Shown here in pieces: positions 53,704 through 64,000 of a stretch of DNA of 64,000 nucleotides. How positions within the stretch are numbered: the first letter of the stretch is position 1; the number at the start of each line of letters is the position of its first letter. This stretch comes from Mycoplasma sp. Mirounga ES2805-ORL (lineage in GTDB: Bacteria; Bacillota_I; Bacilli_A; Mycoplasmatales; Metamycoplasmataceae). A program made the translations under genes and the position numbers. The notes beneath the pieces were generated by a model. That model was not told the DNA's origin and made no database searches. It saw only the letters and a list, made by a program, of their open reading frames with translations. The DNA is taken from positions 248,001-312,000 of the forward strand of contig NZ_CP070947.1 of assembly GCF_017084445.1 (NCBI RefSeq). Direction: 5' to 3'.

Positions 53704-54435
53704 TTAGTAAAAATTTATGTCCGCAACATGTGTAATTAGATTTGCTCCTGACTTTATCAAAAAAGTGTTTCCATCATTATAATTTGAACTAGGATAACAA
53801 TAAACATCTTTATTGTTATTGGCAAATGCTGTTGCCAAATTAATTATTCCACTATCGTGTTTTGAATTATAGATTATTAAAAATTCAGCTAGCATACTTG
53901 CTAAATTATTTCTATCTTTAAATCTTTGTAACTTTGGATTGGTGCTAGGGGGATAGACAGATATATAAAGTTCATTTTCAAAATCCTTGTAATCATTAAA
54001 AAAATCATGTCCAAAAGCTAAAAGATGAATTACTGGTTTTTTGTATTTACGATAAAAGTTTAATATTTCTTGCTCTAAATTTTTAAAACCACTAGAAATG
54101 AAGTTGTGCGTATAAATCAATTTATTTAACGATTTATGCAAATTTTTCAATGTTAATTCATTAATTATATCTCCTGTTAAACATGCAAGTCTATTATTAA
54201 TAAGATTAATATTTCCTCTATAAAAAAATACTAAAGGAGAATATTTATATTCCTTTAGAAAAAAAGGATACTTATCATCTAATATTGTTAGATATTTTAT
54301 ATTCTTTATTTTTAAAATAGTTAAAACTTCTTCAATTCGTTCATTTGATACTTTCTCTTTATTTAGCAATGCTTTGTTTATCTTTGATAAATTGCCTTCA
54401 TAAAGATAACTAAAATAAACTAATAGCTCTTTCAT
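53704..54435 (-). CDS. dprA: DprA/Smf-like DNA processing protein, short form
   Basis: This 243-residue protein aligns with the Rossmann-like core of DprA: YLTILDDKYPFFLKEYKYSPLVFFYRGN (the classic pre-core), then strand-helix alternation and YCYPSSNYNDGNTFLIKSGANLITHVADI at the end. The nucleotide-loop GSR motif is replaced by ACLTGDIINEL, so it is probably divergent or impaired. DprA loads RecA on incoming single-stranded DNA during transformation. AAGGAATATTAA upstream of ATG. No UGA codon inside. Confidence 0.75.
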   Translation of the reverse strand: MKELLVYFSYLYEGNLSKINKALLNKEKVSNERIEEVLTILKIKNIKYLTILDDKYPFFLKEYKYSPLVFFYRGNINLINNRLACLTGDIINELTLKNLHKSLNKLIYTHNFISSGFKNLEQEILNFYRKYKKPVIHLLAFGHDFFNDYKDFENELYISVYPPSTNPKLQRFKDRNNLASMLAEFLIIYNSKHDSGIINLATAFANNNKDVYCYPSSNYNDGNTFLIKSGANLITHVADINFY

Positions 54436-54509
54436 TTAATATTCCTTTCACATTTTTTTATAGCCTTTTATCTATTTAAAATTATGAAATGGAAAATATT
54501 TTTAAAATA

Positions 54510-54535
54510 AAAGTTACCCAATTGGGTAACTAAGG
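54510..54535 (-). terminator. Terminator of dnaK
   Basis: GTTACCC-aatt-GGGTAAC (54513-54530) forms a perfect hairpin, followed on the minus strand by TTTTATTTT. Confidence 0.8.
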
Positions 54536-54553
54536 ATTTTAATTTTGTTTTAA

Positions 54554-56383
<1,830 letters not shown>

Positions 56384-56414
56384 TTAAATTTTATAATGTA
56401 ATTTTATCACTATT

Positions 56415-56441
56415 TTGGCACTTAACAAATATAAGTGCTAA
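56415..56441 (-). promoter_or_regulatory. CIRCE operator for HrcA upstream of dnaK
   Basis: TTGGCACTT-N9-AAGTGCTAA (56415-56423 and 56433-56441, spacer aacaaatat) matches the CIRCE inverted repeat consensus TTAGCACTC-N9-GAGTGCTAA at all but three positions and lies about 60-85 bp upstream of the dnaK start. Confidence 0.92.
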
Positions 56442-56610
56442 TTTTTTTACAAAGTTTTTTTAAGGATAAACACATCTAACCATCTAACATTGGATTTCAT
56501 ATAAATATATTAAATAAGGTAAATAATCAAGGTTACATATTATTAGATTATATAAGGTATATTTAAAATATATAAAATTACTATTTATAGATTTTTCTAT
56601 TGAATAAAAT

Positions 56611-56643
56611 AAAAAAAATAACACGTATTTAATTATTAACGTG
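56611..56643 (-). terminator. Terminator of the transglutaminase-like lipoprotein operon
   Basis: CACGT/ACGTG (56622-56626 with 56639-56643) is followed on the minus strand by TTATTTTTTTT. Between here and 56410 there is only AT-rich DNA. Confidence 0.65.
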
Positions 56644-56651
56644 ATATCTTT

Positions 56652-58328
56652 TTAAAATCTGTGGCCAACTTCATAGCGATTTGGTAAAGGGTAGTGAAAT
56701 TGTTCTCTCGATGCTTTAGTCATATATTCTTGTTGTCTCAATAAAGGTCAAATATCTCTTTGAAGTCTTCCGCTGAATCTATCAGTTATAAAAGGTCTTC
56801 AATCTTGAAGGTAGAATTCATAGTTGAATGGAATAATTTCTTTATTACCGTATTTATCCATATCCTTGCCTTTGTTATTATCATCTCATGTTAAATCGAG
56901 ATATACTCATTTTTGTTTATTTTCTAATCAAACATTAGATCAAGCATGTGGTTCAACATTGCCACCAGCGTGAAATGCGTTCCCTATAACATAGTTAGAT
57001 TTCATATTAATAAATGTTGTAAATAAATTAAATGTTCTTGAATAAGTTTCACAAACGCCTTTATAATCTTGACCATCAACTATCGCGTAAGGATTTCTAA
57101 TTCTTCAATTTATACCTCTTGGATCAGCATTAAATTCATTAATAGCGTATTTGATTCTATGGCAAATAAAATTGTGAATAGCTCTAATTTTCTGCTCATC
57201 ACTAAAATCATTTGAAATAATTTGAGGTATTACATCTAATAGTCATAATTTAATTTCTTTATATTCGACAGAGCTGAATCTATTTGGAAAGGGAACACTT
57301 AATAAATTATAGTTTTTATCAAGAACTATCTCATTTCATTCACCATGTTCATAGCTTGCACCAACTCCTGAAAAGGCCCCTCAACTACCTGCGTAGTCAT
57401 ATCATATTTTAGTAATAACAGCATCATAGTATGAGTTTTCACCTGTACCATACTCTAGTTGGTTTGAGGGGTATTTCTTTCTTGCTATTTTGATTAAGTT
57501 TTCAACATAGAAATCACCAGGTTGAAATTTAGCAGCCGAAAATCCAGTTTCCACTAACTCACGTCTAACTTTTTTAATTTCTTCAGTTTTGCCCTCTTCA
57601 ATAAATAGTAAATTTTCTAAATTAGGTTTATATCCTTTAGATATATCAAAAACTAAATCCCTATTTCTTAATTGATAATCTATAAATTCATTAATTTGTT
57701 TATAAACAACTGTTTTTAAATATTTAATACCACTAGGACTGCATGCATTTATTCATTTTTGTATTTTTTGTTGAGTAGGGTTTTCAAAAAAGTCCTTGTA
57801 TAAAGATCTAAAATGAGTTGACTCTCCACTAGCTATAGATGGTGTTTTCTCTTGTGCATTTAAAAATTCTTCAAGAGATTTTTTAAAATATTCAAAATCT
57901 TTATAGTCATAATAAATTAAAATGTTTTGCGAAAAAATGTCTTCAAGTTTTTTAAATAAGTTAATGCCTTCATTTCACAAAGAAGCTTTTTCTCCAGATA
58001 GCTCTTTAGGAGTTATGGATAATAAATTATCACTATTTCCGAAAATATCGTGAAATCTTTTAGTAAATTTACTTTGCAAACTAATGGATTTTGGATTCTT
58101 TGACCTATAAATTCCATGAGAATCTACTTGAAACTTATTGTTATTTTCAGTAAAAATTGGCTTGGTTTTGCTTTCATTTTCAACTTTCTCAAAGATAAAA
58201 CCATTATTTTCTTTAACATCTGGATCTAGTTTTTCTTTTGCTGAATTATTATTACAAGATACTAATATTAAAATAGATCCTACCAAAGGGGTAATAAAAC
58301 CCATCTTTTTAAAAATATTCAATTTCAT
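56652..58328 (-). CDS. Transglutaminase-like domain lipoprotein (downstream copy)
   Basis: This 558-residue surface lipoprotein begins MKLNIFKKMGFI and has the lipobox ILILVSC (Cys near residue 25). An N-terminal region of about 380 residues is of unknown fold. The C-terminal part has a papain-like transglutaminase triad: Cys in GVCETYSRTFNLF near 424, His in EPHAWSNVWL near 459, and Asp in YLDLTWDDN near 477. Such domains act as proteases, peptide N-glycanases or cross-linkers. It is a paralogue of the gene upstream (16 bp apart). AGGAG precedes the ATG. Confidence 0.82.
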
Positions 58329-58344
58329 TTAATCTCCTATTTGC

Positions 58345-60510
58345 CTAATTTTTGTCTTTAGTAACATATGTACTTTTGTAAGGATGCATATTTTCAAGTT
58401 TAGGTAATTCAAAAAGCTGTTTATTATTAAACTCTTTTTCTAACTCATTCATAAGAAAGTATCAATAATTAACATTTCTTACAAAAACATCATCTGTTCC
58501 GTCAGACCATTTTTTGTTGATTAAACTACTTTTCAATATGCCACCATACTGATCATGTTGTTTAGCAAATGTCTCTCACGGTTGTAAATAGTACTCATAT
58601 TTAAATGGAATAATTAAACTATTATTAAATGGATTTTTTGACTGATTATCATAGCTATTATCATCCCATGTTAAATCAATTCAAAGATATTTATTTTGAG
58701 TTCTTGAGTAAACTAAATTTCATGCATGAGGTTCTGAATTAGCAATAGACATAAAAGGTGCTGTATAAGGATTATTATTATCTTTTAATTTATATCTATA
58801 AACATCACCGGTAATATACCAAGATTTGATATCTAAAAAAGTCATAAATAATTCAAACACCCTAGCATATGTTTCACAAACACCGTTAACTTTATCTAAC
58901 AGCTTAGGACTTTGGTAAAAAACAGAAGGATTTCTTATTCCAAAATCTGGTATTCTTGTTTTTATTTCTTTTTCCGTTCGTTCAAAATCATAATTTATTT
59001 TTCAAATAATGAAATTATGAACTGATCTAATTATTTGTTCTTCTGTAAAGTTTTTAGAAATGATAAAGGGAATGACTTTTAATACATAATTCTTCAAAGG
59101 AATTCATTCTTCTTTTAAATGTCTATATCCTAAATCAATGCCTATCCATTCCTTATTTATTTTGTCATAACGAATGGTCATTCCCTTCGTTCTTGCATTT
59201 CCGCCCATATAACCTAAATAACTATTATCACTAGCTATCTTGAACAATTCGTACTTTCAAAGAGAATTTTGAATTTCTTCATCTCTAATTTTTAAGTCAT
59301 TAATATTTTTATTTATATGTTTTTCAACAAATGATTTATGCTTGCTGTTTAAATTTCAAGTAAATTTTATTGGTTTGTTATTGTCATCCAACCCGCCTTT
59401 TTCCAATAGTAGTTTTCTAGTATCTAATGTTCGTTCATCAACGTTTTTAAATATGTCTAAATTTTTAACATTTGGAACATAACCATCTTTTGTAAAATCA
59501 AACGCTAGATCTCTATTTTTTATTTGTAAATCAACAAATTTTTCAACATCTTTTAACACATTAAATACATAAAAACCACCGACAAATTTATAATACTTAT
59601 CAAAACTCTCTTTATCGTTTTTAGCTATAAATGTGTTGATTATAGTTCTAAAATGATTGAATTCATTTCACTCAATATAGTATGTTGCACTAGAAATATA
59701 TTCTTTTACAAATTTATTAGACTTTTCTTGGGATTTTAGGAATTCTTTAATCGACTCAGTGAACATCGGATTGTTTGCGAAAATATTAAAATTGTTTTTT
59801 ACTATGTTTTCAACTTCAAAATATAAATCAATAAAGTTATTTCAGACTTGATCAACTTCTTTTTTAGAGTTATTATCTACTTTTCAAGATTCATTTACCT
59901 TGTCAAAAATAGATTCAAATTTTTTAATGCTTTTGATCTTGTCTTGATTAACTTTAACTAAATCTTGTTTATATTGAGTAATTGTTTCATAAGGAACACT
60001 ACGAGATATTTTTTTATTTACTTTTCCATAATATGAATCTTTAACATCAAATTTTGAAGGTTTAAACTCTATCTTTTCATTTTGCTTATTATCTTTGTCT
60101 TCTTCTTTGCTGTGATTAATTTTGTCAAATATTAGTTTAGAGCTAATTAAACCAAAATCTTTTTGAAGATATGTTTTATTATTTATAGTTTTTAATAATT
60201 TAAATTCTCAATGAATTAAATTAGCTTTTCGGTCAACTTTAGATTTAGTAATAATTAGATAATAACCTTTTTGCAAGCCTTTATATTTAAAATCATTGAT
60301 TTCTGTATTAAGTCATTTATCGTAGCTAAGGTCTTCAAATACTAAATCTTTAATTGCTTTTCTAACATCTTCATCTGAAAGAAAATCATGAAAAATAATT
60401 TTTACTTTCTTGTCATCATAATTGTCAACCAATTTGCAAGAGGTTAATGATACTATCGGAATAAAAATCGAAGGGAATAATACTAACGATTTTCTCATTT
60501 TTCATTTCAT
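58345..60510 (-). CDS. Transglutaminase-like domain lipoprotein (upstream copy)
   Basis: This 721-residue protein starts at ATG 60510, chosen over the ATG four codons later because AAAAGGAT lies 5 bases upstream. Signal peptide with lipobox VSLTSC (Cys near 25). Residues about 30-200 are charged helices, absent in the paralogue. The C-terminal domain has Cys in GVCETYARVFELF near 539, His in EPHAWNLVY near 596, and Asp in WIDLTWDDN near 612. An inserted loop separates Cys and His. The function is likely extracellular proteolysis or amidation; host target unknown. Several UGA Trp codons. Confidence 0.82.
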
Positions 60511-60799
60511 AAATTATCCTTTTATAAATCTTTTTTATTATTATGTTTTTTACTTCTATATATTCCCATTCTAGCATTGAAACATTTTTAAAAAATAAAT
60601 AAAAAAAATTACTTTTAAATTATCCATTTGCAATAACGTATATCATTATGTATTTAAAATTCTAATTGTTGGTATTGAATTATTAAAATTTATTCATTAT
60701 TTATCATTATTTACTAATCTTTATAAAAAGATTATCGAAAAAATAGTCAATAATTTAATTTTAAAAACATATATTTTTATGGTAATATTTTTATTAGTT

Positions 60800-60873
60800 G
60801 CAAATGTAGTTTAATGGTAAAACTCTAGCTTGCCATGCTAGTAACGGGAGTTCGATTCTCCTCATTTGCTCCA
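60800..60873 (+). tRNA. tRNA-Gly (GCC)
   Basis: Acceptor GCAAATG/CATTTGC (60800-60806 with 60863-60869), discriminator T, encoded CCA at 60871-60873. Anticodon stem CTAGC/GCTAG with loop TTGCCAT gives anticodon GCC at 60832-60834. TTCGATTCT T loop is normal. Confidence 0.95.
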
Positions 60874-60895
60874 AATGAGTAAAATCACCGAATAG

Positions 60896-60916
60896 ACAGC
60901 AAAGCTGTTTTTTATT
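60896..60916 (+). terminator. Terminator after tRNA-Gly
   Basis: ACAGC-aaa-GCTGT followed by a T-rich run (60896-60908 hairpin). Confidence 0.7.
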
Positions 60917-61125
60917 ATTTTTTTTAAATTTAATTTATGTAAAAACTATTCCAAAAATGATGTTTTTGTTTCTTGCATTACCAGGTTATTTATATTTCTC
61001 ACTTAATAAATTTATGTAAGAAATATTAGAAACATAAATATAACTTTTGAAATCATTTTAAATAATATAAAGTTATTTGTTTGGTGGGTATTAAATAATA
61101 TGAATAATAATAATAATAGCGACAA

Positions 61126-61774
61126 AAAACAATAACATTATTTTAAAAATTAATAATGTTAGCAAAATTACAAAACAAAAAAATATTAAAAAATGTAAGT
61201 TTCAATATTTTGAAACACAGATTCCATGTTTTTATTGGAAAAAATGGTTCGGGTAAGTCAACAACTTTAAATATCATTACAAACAACTATATAAAATGGA
61301 CTGGTGAATTTTTATTTAAGGAAAAAAACTTGAAAATAATACTAATAAAAGTATTCTCTTTTTTTAAAACTAAATTCAATTATCCAGTACATTTAAATGT
61401 TATAAATTATTTGGTTAAATAAATAAAGATTTTTAATGGGAAAATCATAGACAAAGCAGAAATTATCAAAAAGCTAAAAGAATATTCAATGGATGGATCG
61501 GAAAATAAAATGATAAGTTTTTTGTTATCTGGAGAAAAAAAGAAAATAACTTTAATTTTAGCTAAACTTGCTAAACAGGAATTATTAATAATGAAAGAAC
61601 CAGAAGCTAATCTAGATCCATCTTCAACACTACTTTATATAAAAATTATATGAACCCGGTTTACAAAATATGACAGTTTTTATATCTACACATTTAATAA
61701 ATGAAGTAAAAGAGTTTGTAAATTATGCTACTTTTATAAAAAAACGTAGAAATAAAATAAACCAAACAAATTAA
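61126..61774 (+). pseudogene. Decayed ABC transporter ATP-binding protein
   Basis: Pieces of an ABC ATPase lie in three frames: a start segment (IILKINNVSKI), then NVSFNI...FIGKNGSGKSTTLNI (Walker A) at about 61195-61275 ending at TAA 61420-61422, then FLLSGEKKKITLILAKLAKQELLIMKEPEANLDPSS (signature and Walker B, with D replaced by K) near 61520-61625, and finally TVFISTHLINEVKEFVNYATFI (H loop) near 61670-61735. At least two frameshifts and one stop separate them, the first at an A-run near 61180. It is a pseudogene, once probably part of an exporter with the next relic. Confidence 0.8.
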
Positions 61775-61830
61775 CTCAGGAAAAGAGTTTGTTAAAACTT
61801 ATGAAAAAAACGTTTTAGAAGGAATGCGTT

Positions 61831-62312
61831 ATGAAAAAAATAATTAATAAAACATTTTATTATTTAATAGGCAATATCTTTCAATTATCATTTTTATTTA
61901 GAAATGCTGTCCTTAAACTATATTCACTAGTCTATTTATAGTATTGTATTTATCATTTGACGATTATTCAATCAAATATATTCCGGAACTTTACTACAAA
62001 AATCCAGATAAAACTAATTTCTTTGGTGTAAATTGATTAAACTCTAGCTATGAATATAAATGGTCTTCAGATTTAACAAAAATAACTCCTATAAAAAAGG
62101 AAAAACTAACTTTCATTGAGTAAATATTACTTTCCTCAATAATAATATTATTTACTTAATATCAGGTTTGAGAAGAGCTTGATATTTTTTTATTAAGAAA
62201 CTAAAATATAATTCTAATTTAGTAAAAGTAAATGAAATAATAATTTGTTTGTTGAATAAGTTTATTAATAGTTTTCGTTTTAATATTTCCTTGAAAAAGG
62301 AACTGAATAACT
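61831..62312 (+). pseudogene. Decayed ABC-2-type permease
   Basis: AGAAGGA precedes an ATG at 61831 that reads MKKIINKTFYYLIGNIFQLSFLFRNAV, a basic start and membrane helix, then a frameshift near 61930. Further fragments with protein-like composition follow (SIKYIPELYYKNPDKTNFFGVNWLNSSYEYKW... to 62122, then ISGLRRAWYFFIKKLKYN... to 62312). It directly follows the ABC ATPase relic, so the pair was once an exporter. Confidence 0.6.
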
Positions 62313-62812
62313 AATATAATGTATAGAAATCATCTAATATATTTAAAAAAGTCAAATATATTTATATATTAAAAGTTGGTTTAATAAATTTCATATAATT
62401 TAAAAATGCTCTTTTCTTACCTCTAAAAAGTTATCAATAAAATTAGTAAATTGTATTTTAAGTATTTAATAATTTAAATATTTTTTTAGTAGTTAATAAT
62501 TTAATAGTCAATTCAAAAAAATTAAATAATAAAAAATAATAGTATCGGAAATTAATCATTTGCAAACAAAATAAAATAAACCTTATTCAACTTCAAAATG
62601 AATATATTACTTAGTTATATTCTTTGAATATATATAATTTATCAGTTTGCTTCAAAGCAAATAAAACAACATTATGATTTTCCAAAATAGTATACAGCAT
62701 CCAAATCTGCTCATTTTAATTTATGCGTTTTTTAATTTTTAAAAATAATTTTGTTTTTATTTTTTTCTATATATAATATTAACGCTTTAATATCTTAAAT
62801 AAGTTTTAAGAT
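62313..62812. other. AT-rich gap upstream of the tRNA cluster
   Basis: About 500 bp with no gene that I can see. Near the right end TTGTTT (62751-62756) and TATAAT (62772-62777) form the likely promoter of the tRNA-Asn-Glu-Val cluster. Confidence 0.5.
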
Positions 62813-62887
62813 GCCGATTTAGCTCAGCGGTAGAGCAGCTGGCTGTTAACCAGTTGGTCGTTGGTTCGATCCCAATAATCGGCGCCA
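62813..62887 (+). tRNA. tRNA-Asn (GTT)
   Basis: Acceptor GCCGATT/AATCGGC (62813-62819 with 62877-62883), discriminator G, CCA at 62885-62887. Anticodon stem GCTGG/CCAGT-type with loop CTGTTAA gives anticodon GTT at 62845-62847. First of a cluster of three tRNA genes. Confidence 0.95.
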
Positions 62888-62890
62888 TTT

Positions 62891-62966
62891 GGTCTGTTGG
62901 TGAAGCGGTTAACACACATGGTTTTCATCCATGCACGCACGGGTTCGATTCCCGTACAGACTACCA
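62891..62966 (+). tRNA. tRNA-Glu (TTC)
   Basis: Acceptor GGTCTGT/ACAGACT (62891-62897 with 62956-62962), discriminator A, CCA at 62964-62966. Anticodon stem CATGG/CCATG with loop TTTTCAT gives anticodon TTC at 62924-62926. Three bases separate it from tRNA-Asn. Confidence 0.95.
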
Positions 62967-62970
62967 TTTT

Positions 62971-63046
62971 GGAGGATTAGCTCAGCTGGGAGAGCGTCGC
63001 CCTTACAAGGCGGATGTCGTGGGTTCGAGTCCCTCATCCTCCACCA
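62971..63046 (+). tRNA. tRNA-Val (TAC)
   Basis: Acceptor GGAGGAT/ATCCTCC (62971-62977 with 63036-63042), discriminator A, CCA at 63044-63046. Loop CTTACAA between TCGCC and GGCGG gives anticodon TAC at 63004-63006. Last tRNA of the cluster. Confidence 0.95.
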
Positions 63047-63048
63047 TT

Positions 63049-63070
63049 TGTCCGAAGGGGCATTTTTTTT
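63049..63070 (+). terminator. Terminator of the tRNA cluster
   Basis: TGTCC-gaag-GGGCA (one G-U pair) followed by a run of eight T's. Confidence 0.75.
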
Positions 63071-63076
63071 AACAAA

Positions 63077-63493
63077 TTATTTATTAATCTTATTTATAAA
63101 TTCTTGCAAGTCCTTTATAAATTTATCCAAGTTAGAATTAGTTTTGGTAGGTGTTTTAATTACCTTAAACTCACCATTAGGTTTTTTGTTATAAATTCAA
63201 ACTTTATATAATAAATTGTTTGCAAAAACTTCATATATTTCTCTTTGATATAATGCTGGAGTATCTTCTCATAAATCACATAGTTTTAATTCATCTTCGG
63301 TTATTTCTAATATTTTTCCATAAATCTCATTATCCTTGCTAGGAATAATTCCAAAATAAGGAGTGCTATCAGCAAAAATTACAAAATTTTCAAGTTTTGC
63401 ATCAATCATATCTATTTTTCTTTTAAAAATAGTCTTTTGTACGAATTCCTCTTGCAGTGTTCCATAGCTAAAAATATATGTGTTTTTTTTCAT
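63077..63493 (-). CDS. Gamma-glutamylcyclotransferase-like (AIG2/YtfP) protein
   Basis: This 138-residue protein starts MKKNTYIFSYGTLQEEFVQ, with the YGTL motif that binds the glutamyl substrate in this fold, followed by IIPSKDNEIYGKILEITEDELKLCDLWE, where the catalytic Glu lies. Family members cleave gamma-glutamyl amides. One UGA Trp at 63269 (LWEDTPALYQREIYEV). The gene stands alone between the tRNA cluster and infC. Substrate unknown. Confidence 0.8.
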
Positions 63494-63596
63494 AAAAAAA
63501 TAATATATTAATTATTTAAAAAATATAACTTTTAAAGTTCACAATTGTACAAAAAGTAATTAATAAAAATAGTCATTTTAAAATCTAAAAAATTTG

Positions 63597-63766
63597 ATAC
63601 AATGAATAAGCAATATTTAATTGCAGAAAGTAGATTTAATTCTCACCTGATGGCCAATAGCCTTGGGTCCTCGCTACAATTAAAAATAGATTTAATATTT
63701 TTATGTAGTTTGAGTGGGGAACCACTTTTACTTTTGTTTATCTAATAAAATTTTAAGGAGAATCTT
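63597..63766 (+). promoter_or_regulatory. infC leader with structured RNA and attenuator hairpin
   Basis: TACAAT at 63597-63602 may be a -10 box. The leader can close with TTAATTG/CAATTAA (63617-63623 with 63677-63683) around inner GC-rich elements (CCTGATGGCCAATAGCC and GGGTCCTCGC). An intrinsic terminator-like hairpin AGTGG-ggaa-CCACT (63713-63726) with a U-rich tail follows. This is the layout of the autoregulatory leaders in front of infC-rpmI-rplT operons, where L20 represses. AAGGAG at 63755-63760 is the ribosome site. Confidence 0.6.
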
Positions 63767-64000
63767 ATAAGAACACCTAATAAAAAACCAAAAGCTGAAC
63801 ATCACATTAATGAAAACATTCCATTTAATAAAGTTTTCTTGGTTGGTGCTGACGGCGAAAAAATCGGAGTTAAATTAACTCGCGAAGCAATAGAAATGGC
63901 CAAGGAACAACGATTAGATTTGGTACTAATCGGAGTTAATCCTAAGCCTATTGCACGTATTTTAGATTATGGAAAATATAAATACGAACGTAAAAAGAAA
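63767..64000 (+). CDS. infC: Translation initiation factor IF-3 (5' part, runs off the window)
   Basis: The first 78 codons are present: an N-terminal RTPNKKPKAEHHINENIPF, then NKVFLVGADGEKIGVKLTREAIEMAKEQRLDLVLIGVNPKPIARILDYGKYKYERKKK, the IF-3 N-domain. No ATG lies in frame upstream before TAA, and the first Met downstream is inside the conserved core, so the start is a non-AUG codon: ATA at 63767, 6 bases after AAGGAG. Rare starts are typical of infC and let IF-3 limit its own synthesis. Confidence 0.9.
   Translation, partial: MRTPNKKPKAEHHINENIPFNKVFLVGADGEKIGVKLTREAIEMAKEQRLDLVLIGVNPKPIARILDYGKYKYERKKK

Noticed and set aside
62854-63211. Short proteins across the tRNA cluster
   Set aside because: They overlap three complete tRNA genes with intact cloverleaves; the frames are accidental.

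Overview
The window is from a wall-less mollicute of the Mycoplasma type, probably the Mycoplasmopsis/Metamycoplasma lineage (genus only a guess). Base composition is very AT-rich, UGA is read as tryptophan inside almost every gene (genetic code 4), lipoproteins with short lipobox signals are abundant, and several gene clusters (P37/P29/P69 transporter, nuclease linked to an ABC importer, CdaM-type cyclase) are typical of mycoplasmas. All gene ends below are given after reading UGA as Trp.

Layout. 1-7300: tRNA-Leu, then minus-strand genes for a P37-P29-P69 ABC importer, an MgtE magnesium transporter and a c-di-AMP synthase with a small membrane partner. 7480-15490: plus-strand run asnS (with a structured leader), glycosyltransferase, RDD membrane protein, pcrA helicase, a degenerate GGDEF/EAL-like membrane protein, and DegV. 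15500-18150: minus-strand unknown gene, tsf and rpsB. 18400-31900: accessory surface region with a repeat-built lipoprotein under a promoter overlapped by palindromes, a small lipoprotein, and an operon made of a substrate-binding-type lipoprotein, a thermonuclease-type lipoprotein, an ABC ATPase with a very large insertion, two permeases and two further membrane or surface proteins. 32100-38300: two tandem DHH phosphodiesterases, a lone 5S rRNA, a Sua5/YrdC protein, a CRISPR-like 36-30-36 repeat pair with a possible tracrRNA anti-repeat, and a sulfatase/LtaS-like lipoprotein with a membrane protein. 38500-44000: minus-strand secY-adk-map-infA-rpmJ-rpsM-rpsK-rpoA-rplQ. 44300-51850: recO, then plus-strand asp23-like, fakA, plsX, rnc, smc. 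52300-60500: yitT, dprA, dnaK under a CIRCE operator, and two tandem transglutaminase-like lipoproteins. 60800-64000: tRNA genes, a decayed ABC exporter, a gamma-glutamylcyclotransferase-like gene and the 5' end of infC with a regulatory leader and a non-AUG start.

Functional links. The cyclase (6415-6993) and the DHH proteins (32727-34672) together could make and degrade c-di-AMP. FakA (45424) and DegV (14617) would form the kinase and carrier of the fatty-acid activation route that feeds PlsX (47066). The nuclease operon is laid out to digest external nucleic acid and import the products. The most unusual signal is the CRISPR-like repeat pair at 35755-35856: exact 36-nt repeats around a 30-nt spacer, the geometry of type II systems, with a sequence 188 bp upstream that could pair with the repeat; no cas gene is present in the window.
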